From Merdivivens faecigallinarum (GTDB lineage Bacteria; Bacteroidota; Bacteroidia; Bacteroidales; UBA932), in NCBI GenBank assembly GCA_017695055.1, contig JADILY010000148.1:1-38421 (forward strand): a stretch of DNA of 38,421 nucleotides. Reading direction: 5' to 3'. The position numbers and the translations under genes are program-made. Under the pieces are notes generated by a model. The model did not search any database. It was not told where the DNA came from and saw only the letters and a program-made list of their open reading frames with translations. Below are positions 1-9,082 of this stretch, in pieces. Within the stretch, counting starts at the first letter, position 1. Each line of letters starts with the position of its first letter.

Positions 1-68
1 AAAAAGAAAAAGAGACCTGGGGTGAAAGAAATTATATAATCTTGTAAATCAATATGCGGTTACGCCTC
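1..68. other. Left-edge non-coding stretch
   Basis: This A/G-rich stretch lies downstream of the stop codon of the minus-strand methyltransferase gene. I see no open frame, stable hairpin or RNA gene in it. It may be the edge of another transcription unit outside the window. Confidence 0.4.
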
Positions 69-956
69 TCATCTTGAAAAGCGGCAGAACCGGTCTTTCC
101 CGTTCAAATCCTTGATTATGACACTATTTGAAAATCCGTAGTCCATAAAGAGTCCGCGACAGCCGTCACCGAAGGCTTCGTTGATTTCAACGATACCGAA
201 CCCTTCCGGTTTCAAATGCGCAGAGGCCAGGCCGGCCAAGGCACGGTAAAACACCAACGGGTCCTCGTCTGTGACGAACAAGGCCGAATGAGGCTCATAA
301 TCGAGGACGTTCCGGGACATCAGCCGTTTTTCCGAAGATGTCACATAGGGCGGATTGGACAATATCGCATCGAAATCATCGGTTACGGGAAAATCGCCGG
401 AAAGGATATCGTTTTGGAAAAACACAGGACAACGGGCACCGGTTTTCTGGGAAGAGGCAATCTCAAGGGCGGGATACGATATGTCGCATCCGAAAACGGC
501 AGCCCCGGGAAGATTGGCGGACATGGCCCAGGCGATGCATCCGGAACCGGTACAGACATCCAGAATCCGCAGGCCGCTTCCCGGCAGATTCCCCGCCCCA
601 TGGGAACGGTTTCCGGAAGTCCGGAATGAATCCAGCGCAAGCCGGCACAGCTCCTCCGTTTCCTGCCTTGGAATAAGTACCGCCTTGTCCACATACAGTT
701 CCATTCCGTAAAAATAAGCCTTGCCCGTAACATACTGGAGCGGTTCCATATTTTCCAAACGCCGCATGGCCTCCTCCAGACGGGCCTCATTCTCCACAGA
801 TATGGGATAATCCGGGTTTATCACATGCTCGAAACGCTCCGTCCCGAGAAAATCCCCGCACAGTCCGAGCACGATGGAACGCGCTTCATCGCCGGAATAA
901 CATTTTTCCAGGCGCGAAACGGCATCGCGGACAAAACGGGAAAGGGTCAAAGGCAT
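69..956 (-). CDS. prmC: Peptide chain release factor N5-glutamine methyltransferase (PrmC/HemK)
   Basis: PrmC methylates the glutamine of the GGQ motif in release factors RF1 and RF2, using S-adenosylmethionine, in the cytoplasm. The 295-residue length is normal for the family. A helical N-terminal domain (about residues 1-90) is followed by the Rossmann methyltransferase domain. The SAM-binding glycine loop ILDVCTGSGCIA is at about 131-142, and the diagnostic catalytic NPPY motif is at 201-204. The PRQETE segment near 96-101 is the family's conserved linker. The ATG overlaps the stop of ddl by one base (TGATG), so translation is probably coupled. It is the last gene of the PBP1A-ddl-prmC group, and its presence there looks like simple operon sharing. 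The assignment rests on motif and length and is secure. Confidence 0.95.
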   Translation of the reverse strand: MPLTLSRFVRDAVSRLEKCYSGDEARSIVLGLCGDFLGTERFEHVINPDYPISVENEARLEEAMRRLENMEPLQYVTGKAYFYGMELYVDKAVLIPRQETEELCRLALDSFRTSGNRSHGAGNLPGSGLRILDVCTGSGCIAWAMSANLPGAAVFGCDISYPALEIASSQKTGARCPVFFQNDILSGDFPVTDDFDAILSNPPYVTSSEKRLMSRNVLDYEPHSALFVTDEDPLVFYRALAGLASAHLKPEGFGIVEINEAFGDGCRGLFMDYGFSNSVIIKDLNGKDRFCRFSR

Positions 957-1966
957 CAGTGTCTGCGTCCTCCATCGAAAGTGGTTTCGATTATAACGGA
1001 AAGAAAATCACGGACGTCCATTCCGGCAGCCCTTATTTCCTTCGGCACGAGACTCTCGGTCGTCATACCCGGAACGGTATTCATTTCCAAAAAGAAGAGT
1101 TCTCCCGAATCGGTAAGGAAATAATCCACCCTCACAAAACCGCGGCAGCCGAAACGCTCATATATCCGGACGGAACATTCGCGTATCATCCGGTCTTCCG
1201 CCTCCGTGATGGGAGCAGGACAGATTTCCTTACTCCAGCCTTCATATTTCGCTTCGAAATCGAAATACTCCTTTTGCGGCACAATCTGCACCGGAGGCAG
1301 GGCTATCACCTGTTTCCCGTCAAAATAGACGGCATCGTCGATCTCCCTCCCGGAAATGAATTTTTCCGCAATAACGGTTTTACCTTCCGCGAAAGCATAA
1401 TCCACGGCGGGAAGGAATTCTTCAGGGGATTTCACCTTCGTCACCCCGAAGCTGCTGCCGCTGTCCGTAGGCTTTACGAACATGGGAAGACCGAGTTTCG
1501 AAACGGCCTCCTGAGGACTGCACGAATCTCCCGGGTGCAACAGAATATCATCCGCCAGATGACAGATTCCGGTATCCCTTAGATAACTTTTGGCCGAAAA
1601 TTTATCGAAGGTGACAGCGGATACGAAAGACGAACAGCCGCTCGAAGGGATTCCGAGCATTTCAAGGTAGGCCTGCAAAAGCCCGTTTTCCCCGGGAGTT
1701 CCGTGAATCATAATGAACGCATAGTCTATCAGCACTTTCCTGCCGTTGAGAACTACCGAGAAGTCATTCTTGTCCACTTCGACTCCGCCTGACGGCAAAA
1801 CTTCGCCGTCGACACTGACTATCCGCCATGAAAGGCCCTTGAAATCCATTTCCAGGACTTCATAACGGGAAGTGTCTATATTGGCGGCCACAAACCTGCC
1901 GCTCTGCACGGATATTTCATATTCGGAGGAATTGCCTCCGTAAATCACAGCAATGACCGGTCTCAT
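956..1966 (-). CDS. ddl: D-alanine--D-alanine ligase
   Basis: This is an ATP-grasp ligase that joins two D-alanines to make the dipeptide for UDP-MurNAc-pentapeptide. From the chosen ATG the protein has 336 residues. The N-terminal strand and glycine loop VIAVIYGGNSSEYE are followed by HGTPGENGLLQ near residue 90. The ATP-grasp metal site lies near the C-terminus, where RVDYF and LEMNTVPGMT supply the acidic and asparagine ligands. The ATG at 1966 puts the first beta strand where the family has it. An in-frame ATG at 1990 would add eight residues and overlap the PBP1A gene. The gene starts one base after the PBP1A stop and overlaps prmC by one base, so the three are probably co-transcribed. 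PBP1A and Ddl act in the same pathway. Confidence 0.95.
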   Translation of the reverse strand: MRPVIAVIYGGNSSEYEISVQSGRFVAANIDTSRYEVLEMDFKGLSWRIVSVDGEVLPSGGVEVDKNDFSVVLNGRKVLIDYAFIMIHGTPGENGLLQAYLEMLGIPSSGCSSFVSAVTFDKFSAKSYLRDTGICHLADDILLHPGDSCSPQEAVSKLGLPMFVKPTDSGSSFGVTKVKSPEEFLPAVDYAFAEGKTVIAEKFISGREIDDAVYFDGKQVIALPPVQIVPQKEYFDFEAKYEGWSKEICPAPITEAEDRMIRECSVRIYERFGCRGFVRVDYFLTDSGELFFLEMNTVPGMTTESLVPKEIRAAGMDVRDFLSVIIETTFDGGRRH

Positions 1967-1967
1967 A

Positions 1968-4319
1968 TCAATCGAAAAAAGATTCTTCATCATAGCCCGA
2001 CGAGGTTTCCGCATCCGCATCGCTCCCGTCGCAATCAAGATTCAGGGTCATTCCCACGGGAGCAATGAACTTGTCCTGCTCGGAAATGCCGAGAGTCCCG
2101 TCCTTCAATACCTTATTCATGAAAATGCCCCATACGGGGAGGGCCATGTTGGAACCTCCTCCCAAGGCCAGGGATTCGAAATGCACCTGCCTGTCTTCGG
2201 CACCGACCCACACTCCGCCAGTCAGTTTCGGGGTATAGCCTATGAACCAGCCGTCGGCCTGGTCATTGGTGGTACCTGTCTTGCCGGCAAGCTCTCCCTT
2301 TATCCCGTATTTCCATCTCAGCCTCATCGCCGTACCGTCATTGACGACACCCTGCATCAGATTGACCATCAGATATGCCGTCTGCTCGCTTATAGCCTCC
2401 CTTTTCCTCGCATTGAACTCACTGAGGACATTCCCCATATTATCTTCTATACGTGTCACGAAAATCGGATCCACATGCACGCCCCTGCTCGGATAAGTAT
2501 TGTAGGCACCCACCATTTCATACAGGCTCAAATCCGCCGGACCGGCGCAAAGCGAAGGCACAGGGTCCAGAAAACTCTGGACACCCATCTTATGGCACAT
2601 CTCGACTATGGCTTCAGGCCCGAAACGCTTCATCAGATACGCCGATATATTGTTGCTGCTCTTGGTAAGGCCCCACTTCAGCGTAACGGTACGGCCTATC
2701 CATTCGTCCCTGTCGGTACTCTTCGGAGTCCAGGTTGTATCGCCTATGATGAAAGTCTGAGGCACGTTCACGACCTTGTCGCACGGAGACATGCCTTCCT
2801 GCATGGCAAGCGTATACAGGAACGGCTTTATTGTAGAGCCGACCTGCCTCTTTCCCTGACGGGCATTGTCATACTTGAAATAACGGTAGTTCGGTCCGCC
2901 TACATAGGCCTTTATCTCACCTGTATTCGGTTCCATTGCAATGAAGGCCGCACGCAATATGGACTTATAATATCTGATGGAATCGTCAGGGGTCATTACC
3001 GTGTCTATATGTCCCTTGGCGTTCCATGAGAACACCCTCATTTTCACAGGCTCGCCGAAACTCTTCAGAATCTCCTGCTCGGAAGCGCCGGAGGCCTTCA
3101 TGTTACGGTACCTGTCGCTCCAACGCCTCGCCTGTTTCATCACCCTGTCCCGTGTCTTCGCATCTATGTCATTGGAAAACGGGGCATTGCGTTTTTTTGA
3201 GAGGTCGCGGAAAAATGCTTTCTGCAAATCGAGGCCGAGATGTTCGGCCACGGCCTCCTCGGCATATTGCTGCATCTTGTAATTGATAGTGGTATGAATC
3301 CTCAGCCCGTCCCTGTCCAGATCGTACCTGGAACCGTCCGGCTTGAAGTTTTTGTTCAGCCACCCGTAAAGGCCGTCATCCGCCCAAAGCAAGGAATCCG
3401 CGACATAATCCTCGTATGTGGAGTAGGAACTCCTTTTCGGCTCCTTGGCATTCATCACCCTCCTCAGCATATCCCTAAAATATGGAGCGATTCCCGAATT
3501 GTGGTCAAGCACCTGATACGACAGCTCGATAGGAATCAGGGATATCGAATCCCTCTCGGCGGCAGTCAGATAACCAGCCTTTTCCATCTGTGAAAGGACG
3601 AAATTGCGCCTTTTCAGAGAAGACTCCGGATTGAGGGCGGGATTGTACCTTGTCGGCTTGTTCACCATTCCCACAAGCGTGGCAGCCTCTTCCACCGTAA
3701 GCTCCGAAGGCTCCTTGCCGAAAAACGTCTGCGAAGCCGATTTTATACCGTATGCATTGCTCCCGAAGAAAACGGCATTCATGTACATGTCCATGATTTC
3801 TTCCTTCGTATAATTCCGCTCCAGTTTTACGGCGGTTATCCACTCCTTCATCTTGGTAATGACCATCTTCACCTGCCATACGACAGGGATGCGCCTTCCG
3901 AGTTCCTCCCTCGGATACAGTGTCTTGGCAAGCTGCTGGGTAATGGTACTTCCGCCTCCCTGGCTGCTCTGGCCGAGAAGCAATGTCTTTACGCCCACCC
4001 TCGCAAGGCTTCTGAAATCTATTCCGCTATGCTTGTAGAAACGCACATCCTCGGTGGCGACGGCCGCTTCGACAAGATACGGGGAAAGCTCGTCGTAATC
4101 CACGTATGACCTGTTTTCTATATGATATGTGCTCAGCACCTCCCCGCCGTCGGCCAACAGAAGGGTCGCCTCCTTGCTTTCAGGGTTTTCCAGTTCCTCG
4201 AAGGACGGGATTTCCGCAAACAGCCCCGTTCCGACCACAAGGAGCAGCACTGCCGCAATGCAGGAACAAACCACTATCCACCACCACTTTATTATCCTCT
4301 TTCTCGTTTTTTCTTTCAT
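1968..4319 (-). CDS. mrcA: Bifunctional class A penicillin-binding protein 1A
   Basis: This inner-membrane enzyme polymerises lipid II (glycosyltransferase family 51) and cross-links stem peptides (transpeptidase). The 783-residue protein has a short basic cytoplasmic N-terminus and one membrane anchor at about 13-35. In the GT51 domain, EDVRFYKHSG starts with the catalytic Glu at residue 90, and GGSTITQQ is at 122-129. The transpeptidase motifs are SxxK in GSTIKPF (Ser495, Lys498), SSN at 554-556 and KTGT from Lys680. All catalytic residues are present. It is the first gene of the minus-strand group with ddl and prmC and is transcribed divergently from topA. A TAnnTTTG box lies on the minus strand at 4342-4349. 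The symbol is by analogy with the E. coli PBP1A gene, which is also called ponA. Confidence 0.95.
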   Translation of the reverse strand: MKEKTRKRIIKWWWIVVCSCIAAVLLLVVGTGLFAEIPSFEELENPESKEATLLLADGGEVLSTYHIENRSYVDYDELSPYLVEAAVATEDVRFYKHSGIDFRSLARVGVKTLLLGQSSQGGGSTITQQLAKTLYPREELGRRIPVVWQVKMVITKMKEWITAVKLERNYTKEEIMDMYMNAVFFGSNAYGIKSASQTFFGKEPSELTVEEAATLVGMVNKPTRYNPALNPESSLKRRNFVLSQMEKAGYLTAAERDSISLIPIELSYQVLDHNSGIAPYFRDMLRRVMNAKEPKRSSYSTYEDYVADSLLWADDGLYGWLNKNFKPDGSRYDLDRDGLRIHTTINYKMQQYAEEAVAEHLGLDLQKAFFRDLSKKRNAPFSNDIDAKTRDRVMKQARRWSDRYRNMKASGASEQEILKSFGEPVKMRVFSWNAKGHIDTVMTPDDSIRYYKSILRAAFIAMEPNTGEIKAYVGGPNYRYFKYDNARQGKRQVGSTIKPFLYTLAMQEGMSPCDKVVNVPQTFIIGDTTWTPKSTDRDEWIGRTVTLKWGLTKSSNNISAYLMKRFGPEAIVEMCHKMGVQSFLDPVPSLCAGPADLSLYEMVGAYNTYPSRGVHVDPIFVTRIEDNMGNVLSEFNARKREAISEQTAYLMVNLMQGVVNDGTAMRLRWKYGIKGELAGKTGTTNDQADGWFIGYTPKLTGGVWVGAEDRQVHFESLALGGGSNMALPVWGIFMNKVLKDGTLGISEQDKFIAPVGMTLNLDCDGSDADAETSSGYDEESFFD

Positions 4320-4341
4320 ATCATCCTTTTTTCACGAGTCA

Positions 4342-4349
4342 CAAAAATA
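4342..4349 (-). promoter_or_regulatory. Putative -7 box of the PBP1A-ddl-prmC group
   Basis: Read on the minus strand this is TATTTTTG, an exact match to the Bacteroidota -7 consensus TAnnTTTG, 23 bases upstream of the PBP1A ATG. I see no clear TTTG at the -33 distance, so the call is moderate. Confidence 0.5.
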
Positions 4350-4358
4350 GATATAAAA

Positions 4359-4391
4359 TTTGGATTTTTACAGTCTTTATTCCTTACTTTG
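4359..4391 (+). promoter_or_regulatory. Putative topA promoter
   Basis: TTTG at 4359-4362 is followed 21 bases later by TTACTTTG at 4384-4391, one mismatch from TAnnTTTG. The topA ATG is 23 bases downstream of the box. The divergent PBP1A -7 box lies just to the left, so the 94-bp gap holds back-to-back promoters. Confidence 0.45.
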
Positions 4392-4413
4392 CAGTTTGAT
4401 TTGTAAAAAGCCA

Positions 4414-6702
4414 ATGGGAAAAAATTTAGTCATAGTCGAGTCTCCGGCAAAAGCCAAGACCATTCAGAAGTTTTTAGGAAAGGATTTTTCGGTAAAATCG
4501 AGTTTCGGCCACATCAGGGACCTGCAAACGAATACGCTGAGCGTGGACGTAGAGCACGGATTCAAGCCGGAATATGTGATTCCTGAAGACAAGAAGAAGG
4601 TCGTAGCCGAACTGACAAATGCGGCAAAATCGTCCGAAACGGTATGGCTCGCATCCGATGAAGACCGTGAAGGAGAGGCGATTGCATGGCATCTGAAAGA
4701 GACACTCGGGCTCGATGACTCGAAGACGAAACGCATAGCTTTCCATGAAATAACCCAGAAGGCGATACTTGCAGCCATCGACTCGCCGAGGGACGTAGAC
4801 ATGAATCTCGTCAACGCACAGCAAGCAAGGCGCGTGCTGGACAGGCTCGTCGGCTTCGAACTGTCGCCGATACTCTGGAAAAGGATACAGCCGAAACTTT
4901 CAGCCGGAAGGGTACAGTCCGTCGCACTCAGACTGGTTGTGGACAGGGAGCGTGAAATCATCGGCTTCAAACGGGCGCCCTACTACAAGACGGAAGGATT
5001 TTTCCATACCCCGGAAGGGATACAGGTGAAAGGCATCCTGAATAAAAGATTCAATGACATCGACGAGGCTTCCTCATTTGTGGAAAAGGCGGCCGTGTCA
5101 AGGTGGGAAGTGACAGGAATAGAGACAAAGGCCGGGACGAGAAGCCCTGGAGCACCTTTCACCACATCCACCCTGCAACAGGAAGCGGCAAAAAAACTCC
5201 GTTTCCCGGTAAGGCAGACCATGGGGATAGCCCAGAAACTTTACGAGGAAGGTCTTATCACATACATGAGGACCGACTCGACGAACCTTTCTTCCCTTGC
5301 AATCAATACGGCGAAAGAATACATCACCCGCAACTTCGGCCCCGAATATTCGCATCCGCGCCAGTACAAGACCAAAAGCAAGGGAGCACAGGAAGCGCAT
5401 GAAGCCATCCGCCCTACCTACATAGACAGGGAGGACATAGAAGGGACCGCACAGGAGAAGAAGCTCTACAAGCTCATACGCGAAAGGACACTGGCCTCGC
5501 AGATGTCGGACGCATCCGTGGAAAAGACGGATGTCACCATAGGCTCGGGCAGCATGGAAGAGACATTCGGGCTCCAGGCCGTCAGGATAATCTTCGACGG
5601 TTTCATGAAACTTTACACCGAAAGTCCCGATGAAAACAGGACGGAAGACGATACCATGCCTGTCCTGCCAAAGGTACACAAGGGCCAGCCTATGGAACTG
5701 GACCGCCTCCATGCGGAAAACAAGTTCACACAGGCACCTCCGCGTTACTCGGAAGGCACCCTTGTAAAGAGGCTGGAAGAACTCGGCATCGGAAGGCCGT
5801 CCACCTATTCGCCTACCATATCCACCCTTACCACGGAAAGAGGTTATATATATATAGGTAACATCGAAGGCAGGAAGGAAGAAACCACGGACATCATCTG
5901 GGAGAAAGGCAGGACGACCCGCAAGACAGGGACAATCCTCGTCGGAGCGGAAAAGAACAAGCTCATCCCGCACAATGTCGGCATGGTGGTATGCGACTAT
6001 CTGGTAAAGGGATTCGAAAGAATCATGGACTACGGTTTTACCGCCGATGTGGAAAAATATTTCGACAAAATCGCCGAAGGCAAAATGATATGGAATTCGC
6101 TGATTGCGGATTTCTACGGCTCCTTCCACAAAAGTGTCGAAAATTCCCCGATGCCGGATCCGGTATCGAAAAAACTCGGGGAAGATCCGTCGACAGGAGC
6201 GGAAATCTATGCAAAATTCGGAAAATACGGGGCATACGCAGAACGCATAAAGGACGGACAGAGCGAATATGCGAGCCTCCCGGGCAATATGCTCATAGAG
6301 GACATCACTCTCGAAGATGCGCTTCGCCTTTTCGCCTTCCCGATAGAGCTCGGAGAATCGCAATACGGGACGGTATCCATACACAAAGGGCCTTACGGAC
6401 CTTATATAAAATGTGCGGGGAAAAACTATCCGCTTCCAAAAGGCAGCGATCCGTCCGCAACGACTCTCGAAGAGGCCGTTGGAATAATCAGGAACAAGCT
6501 CGAAAAAACAACTGAGCCGATACTTTCGGTTCCGGAGGAGGACATAACCGTCATCGAAGGAAGATTCGGGCCGTACATAAGGCACAAGGGCGGCAACTAC
6601 AAAATCCCGAAAGACGTCGACGTATCCTCGATTACCGTAGAAAAATGCAGGGAAATCATAAACAACACCCAGCCGTCGAAGAAAAAGACCAGAAAGAAAT
6701 AA
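4414..6702 (+). CDS. topA: DNA topoisomerase I (type IA)
   Basis: TopA relaxes negative supercoils by cutting one strand through a tyrosine intermediate. The protein has 762 residues from the ATG at 4414. A Toprim domain opens with KNLVIVESPAKAKTI and continues with DEDREGEAIAWH near 82-93. The catalytic tyrosine is in LITYMRTDSTNL at about residue 284. The C-terminus has no cysteine zinc fingers. It carries several TopA C-terminal repeat modules instead (KFGKYGAYAER, GPYGPYIKCAGKNYPLPK, GRFGPYIRHKGGNYKIPK) and ends in a lysine-rich tail. That layout is usual for Bacteroidota TopA. An in-frame TTG at 4360 is open but would extend into the promoter, so the ATG is preferred. An Lrp/AsnC regulator follows after 12 bases. 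Confidence 0.96.
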   Translation: MGKNLVIVESPAKAKTIQKFLGKDFSVKSSFGHIRDLQTNTLSVDVEHGFKPEYVIPEDKKKVVAELTNAAKSSETVWLASDEDREGEAIAWHLKETLGLDDSKTKRIAFHEITQKAILAAIDSPRDVDMNLVNAQQARRVLDRLVGFELSPILWKRIQPKLSAGRVQSVALRLVVDREREIIGFKRAPYYKTEGFFHTPEGIQVKGILNKRFNDIDEASSFVEKAAVSRWEVTGIETKAGTRSPGAPFTTSTLQQEAAKKLRFPVRQTMGIAQKLYEEGLITYMRTDSTNLSSLAINTAKEYITRNFGPEYSHPRQYKTKSKGAQEAHEAIRPTYIDREDIEGTAQEKKLYKLIRERTLASQMSDASVEKTDVTIGSGSMEETFGLQAVRIIFDGFMKLYTESPDENRTEDDTMPVLPKVHKGQPMELDRLHAENKFTQAPPRYSEGTLVKRLEELGIGRPSTYSPTISTLTTERGYIYIGNIEGRKEETTDIIWEKGRTTRKTGTILVGAEKNKLIPHNVGMVVCDYLVKGFERIMDYGFTADVEKYFDKIAEGKMIWNSLIADFYGSFHKSVENSPMPDPVSKKLGEDPSTGAEIYAKFGKYGAYAERIKDGQSEYASLPGNMLIEDITLEDALRLFAFPIELGESQYGTVSIHKGPYGPYIKCAGKNYPLPKGSDPSATTLEEAVGIIRNKLEKTTEPILSVPEEDITVIEGRFGPYIRHKGGNYKIPKDVDVSSITVEKCREIINNTQPSKKKTRKK

Positions 6703-6714
6703 AAAATTTTGTGT

Positions 6715-7221
6715 ATGCAAAACTATCACATCGACCAAATCGACCAGAAAATCCTGTCGTTCCTGGTGAAAAACGCCAGGATGCCTTTCCTTGAAATCGC
6801 GCGCGAATGCGGGATTTCGGGAGCGGCCATCCATCAGAGAGTGAAGAAGATGGAAACCATGGGAGTCATCACCGGATCGAGGCTCCTCGTCAAACCGCAG
6901 GCTTTGGGGCTCAACGTATGCGCCTTCGTAGGGGTATCCCTGTCGCAGGCCAACAAATACCCCGAAGTGGTGGAATCCCTCAGGAAGATTTCCGAAATCG
7001 TGGAATGCCACTTCGTGACAGGGAGGCACGCACTGCTGCTCAAACTGTACTGCCTGAACCATGACCACCTGATGGAAGTGCTCGTCAACACAATCCAGAA
7101 AATCCCTTACGTCGAATATACCGAGACCCAGATTTCTCTGGATCAGGCCATTGAAAGGCAGGTATGGGTGAGGGAATACCCGAGCACGAGCTTTTCAGCC
7201 AACAACCCCAACAGGAAATAA
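6715..7221 (+). CDS. Lrp/AsnC family transcriptional regulator
   Basis: This is a 168-residue DNA-binding regulator of the feast/famine family. The N-terminal winged helix-turn-helix runs over about 5-60 (IDQIDQKILSFLVKNAR, then the recognition segment around SGAAIHQRVKKMETMG). The C-terminal RAM/AsnC effector domain (about 70-145) is an alpha-beta dimerisation fold that usually binds an amino acid. The ATG at 6715 lies 12 bases after topA, and no promoter box is visible in the gap, so it is probably co-transcribed with topA. A TTG at 6709 would add two residues and is less likely. The ligand and targets cannot be read from the sequence. Confidence 0.88.
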   Translation: MQNYHIDQIDQKILSFLVKNARMPFLEIARECGISGAAIHQRVKKMETMGVITGSRLLVKPQALGLNVCAFVGVSLSQANKYPEVVESLRKISEIVECHFVTGRHALLLKLYCLNHDHLMEVLVNTIQKIPYVEYTETQISLDQAIERQVWVREYPSTSFSANNPNRK

Positions 7222-7242
7222 GGGAAAATCTCCGGTTGCGTT

Positions 7243-7944
7243 TCAGATTCCGGCTTCAAGCAGCCGCTGCGCAAGAACCATGTCTTCGGGAGTAGTCAGT
7301 TTCAGATTGTACGGGCTCCCCGGAACATAACGCACCCTGTATCCGGCACTCTCCACGACCGAGGCATCGTCAGTGAACATCTCGGAATAAGGCTGCGAAT
7401 ATGCGTCAATCAGGACCTCAGAATGGAAAATCTGGGGTGTCTGGATTCTGTATACGCCCGAACGGTCTATATCCTCTTCCGCATACAGGCGGTCTCCTGA
7501 AACGGAAAGCCTGCGGAGCGTATCCGCCGACCTGATTGCGGGACAAAGGGCGGGCTCTGCCGATGATAGCGAAAACATCTCATCCAGCATCTTGAAGGAG
7601 GGGAACGGCCTTACACCGTCATGTACGGCGGCCACCGTTCCCGGCTCCACATATCTCAAGGCCGAGCGTACCGAATGGAAACGGGTAAAGCCTCCGTCCG
7701 CTATGATGTGGGGGCCTATATCGTATTCATGGCTGTCGCAATAATCCATCCAAATCCTTTTTTTTCCTTCGGGCAGGACAATGATAATCCTGAAATCGGC
7801 ATAAAACGCAATGAACCTGTCTATTACGCGCCTGAGCACGGGAATCCCGCCGAGTTCCATGAACTGTTTCGGCACGGGGCCGCCCATCCTTGTGCCGCTG
7901 CCGCCGGCGACTATTATCAAATATCTGACGTTCCGTCTGTCCAT
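7243..7944 (-). CDS. ispD: 2-C-methyl-D-erythritol 4-phosphate cytidylyltransferase
   Basis: IspD transfers CMP to methylerythritol phosphate, the third step of the MEP isoprenoid pathway. From the ATG at 7944 the protein has 233 residues, normal for the family. The CTP-binding loop VAGGSGTRMGGPVPKQF is near the N-terminus, VHDGVRPF lies mid-protein, and IQTPQIF and TDDASVVE follow in the second half. An in-frame ATG at 8001 would add 19 residues that do not look like IspD and would run through the promoter, so it was rejected. The gene converges on the Lrp gene with 21 bases between stops and diverges from mreB. No other MEP-pathway gene is in the window. Confidence 0.93.
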   Translation of the reverse strand: MDRRNVRYLIIVAGGSGTRMGGPVPKQFMELGGIPVLRRVIDRFIAFYADFRIIIVLPEGKKRIWMDYCDSHEYDIGPHIIADGGFTRFHSVRSALRYVEPGTVAAVHDGVRPFPSFKMLDEMFSLSSAEPALCPAIRSADTLRRLSVSGDRLYAEEDIDRSGVYRIQTPQIFHSEVLIDAYSQPYSEMFTDDASVVESAGYRVRYVPGSPYNLKLTTPEDMVLAQRLLEAGI

Positions 7945-7968
7945 CGGTAATTTTTTTACTTGCGACTG

Positions 7969-7976
7969 CAAAATTA
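7969..7976 (-). promoter_or_regulatory. Putative ispD -7 promoter box
   Basis: The minus strand reads TAATTTTG, an exact TAnnTTTG match, 24 bases upstream of the ispD ATG. This supports the shorter ispD start, because the longer reading frame would begin upstream of the promoter. Confidence 0.5.
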
Positions 7977-8056
7977 TGAAAGTGTTATGATAATAATTCA
8001 TGGATTTGATTTAATTTTACGTTTTGAAAATTTTAAACGGTAAATTTCACACATAT

Positions 8057-9076
8057 ATGGCATTTTCTTTTTTGACTCAGGAACTGGCGATAGACCTCGG
8101 AACGGCCAATACGGTCATTTTCATGAATGACGAAATCGTCGTGGACGAACCGAGCGTAGTGGCGATAGACAAGACTACGGGCAAACCGATTGCATACGGC
8201 AAGAAAGCGAAGATGATGCACGAAAGGGTACATCCGGGCCTGAAAACCGTAAGGCCGCTGCGCGACGGAGTGATTGCCGACTTCGATGCGGCCGAAATGA
8301 TGATAAGGGGCTTCATCCGGATGATAAACAAGCGGAGGACACTGTTCACCCCTAACCTGAAAATGGTAGTCTGCATACCTTCGGGCAGCACCGAAGTGGA
8401 GATAAGGGCGGTCAGGGACTCTTCCGAACATGCGGGAGGAAGGGACGTATACCTGATTTTCGAGCCTATGGCCGCAGCCCTCGGAATCGGGCTTGATGTG
8501 GAAGCCCCACACGGCAACATGGTAGTGGACATCGGAGGAGGCACTACGGAGATAGCCGTAATCTCGCTCGGAGGCATCGTGGCCCAGGAATCCATCCGCG
8601 TGGCGGGAGACGTTTTCACAAGCGAGATACAGCAGTACCTGAGACAGCAGCACAACATAAAAATCGGCGAAATAACGGCCGAGGACATAAAACTGCACAT
8701 AGGCTCCGCCATACAGGACCTCGAAAATCCGCCGGAGCCGTACACTGTCAAAGGACCTAACATAATGACCGGGCATCCGGTGGACGCCACCATAACGACA
8801 CAGGAAATAGCCCATTGCCTCGACAAACAGCTTGCAAGAATCGAGCATGCCATACTCCAGGTTCTCGAAAGGACACCGCCAGAGCTTTATGCGGACATAG
8901 TGAACAACGGAGTCTTCCTTACCGGAGGAGGGGCATTGCTGAGAGGGCTCGACAAGAGGCTCGAAGACAAGATGAACATACCTTTCCACGTATCCGAGGA
9001 TCCGCTCAGGGCCGTGGCGCGCGGCACGTGCATAGCATTGAAGAATACGGACAATTTCGCCTTCCTGATGAGATAA
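8057..9076 (+). CDS. mreB: Rod shape-determining protein MreB
   Basis: MreB is the actin-like ATPase whose membrane-bound filaments direct lateral wall synthesis. The 339-residue protein begins at the ATG at 8057 (MAFSFLTQELAIDLGTANT). Its phosphate-1 loop is DLGTANT, the phosphate-2 loop is VVDIGGGTTE, and the adenosine-site glycines are in LTGGGALLRGL near residue 300. A TTG at 8024 keeps the frame open but the added 11 residues are not family-like. The ATG diverges from ispD across 112 bp. That gap contains TA-N3-TTTG ending at 8026, one base off the usual spacing, as a weak promoter candidate. MreB heads the mreBCD-mrdA-rodA elongasome operon. Confidence 0.96.
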   Translation: MAFSFLTQELAIDLGTANTVIFMNDEIVVDEPSVVAIDKTTGKPIAYGKKAKMMHERVHPGLKTVRPLRDGVIADFDAAEMMIRGFIRMINKRRTLFTPNLKMVVCIPSGSTEVEIRAVRDSSEHAGGRDVYLIFEPMAAALGIGLDVEAPHGNMVVDIGGGTTEIAVISLGGIVAQESIRVAGDVFTSEIQQYLRQQHNIKIGEITAEDIKLHIGSAIQDLENPPEPYTVKGPNIMTGHPVDATITTQEIAHCLDKQLARIEHAILQVLERTPPELYADIVNNGVFLTGGGALLRGLDKRLEDKMNIPFHVSEDPLRAVARGTCIALKNTDNFAFLMR

Positions 9077-9082
9077 GGCATC

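Noticed and set aside
5098..7068. Open frame of 656 codons on the minus strand across topA
   Set aside because: It lies fully antisense to topA, has no recognisable domain and is explained by topA codon use. Similar long antisense frames occur opposite mreB, the PBP2 gene and the dsbD-like gene.
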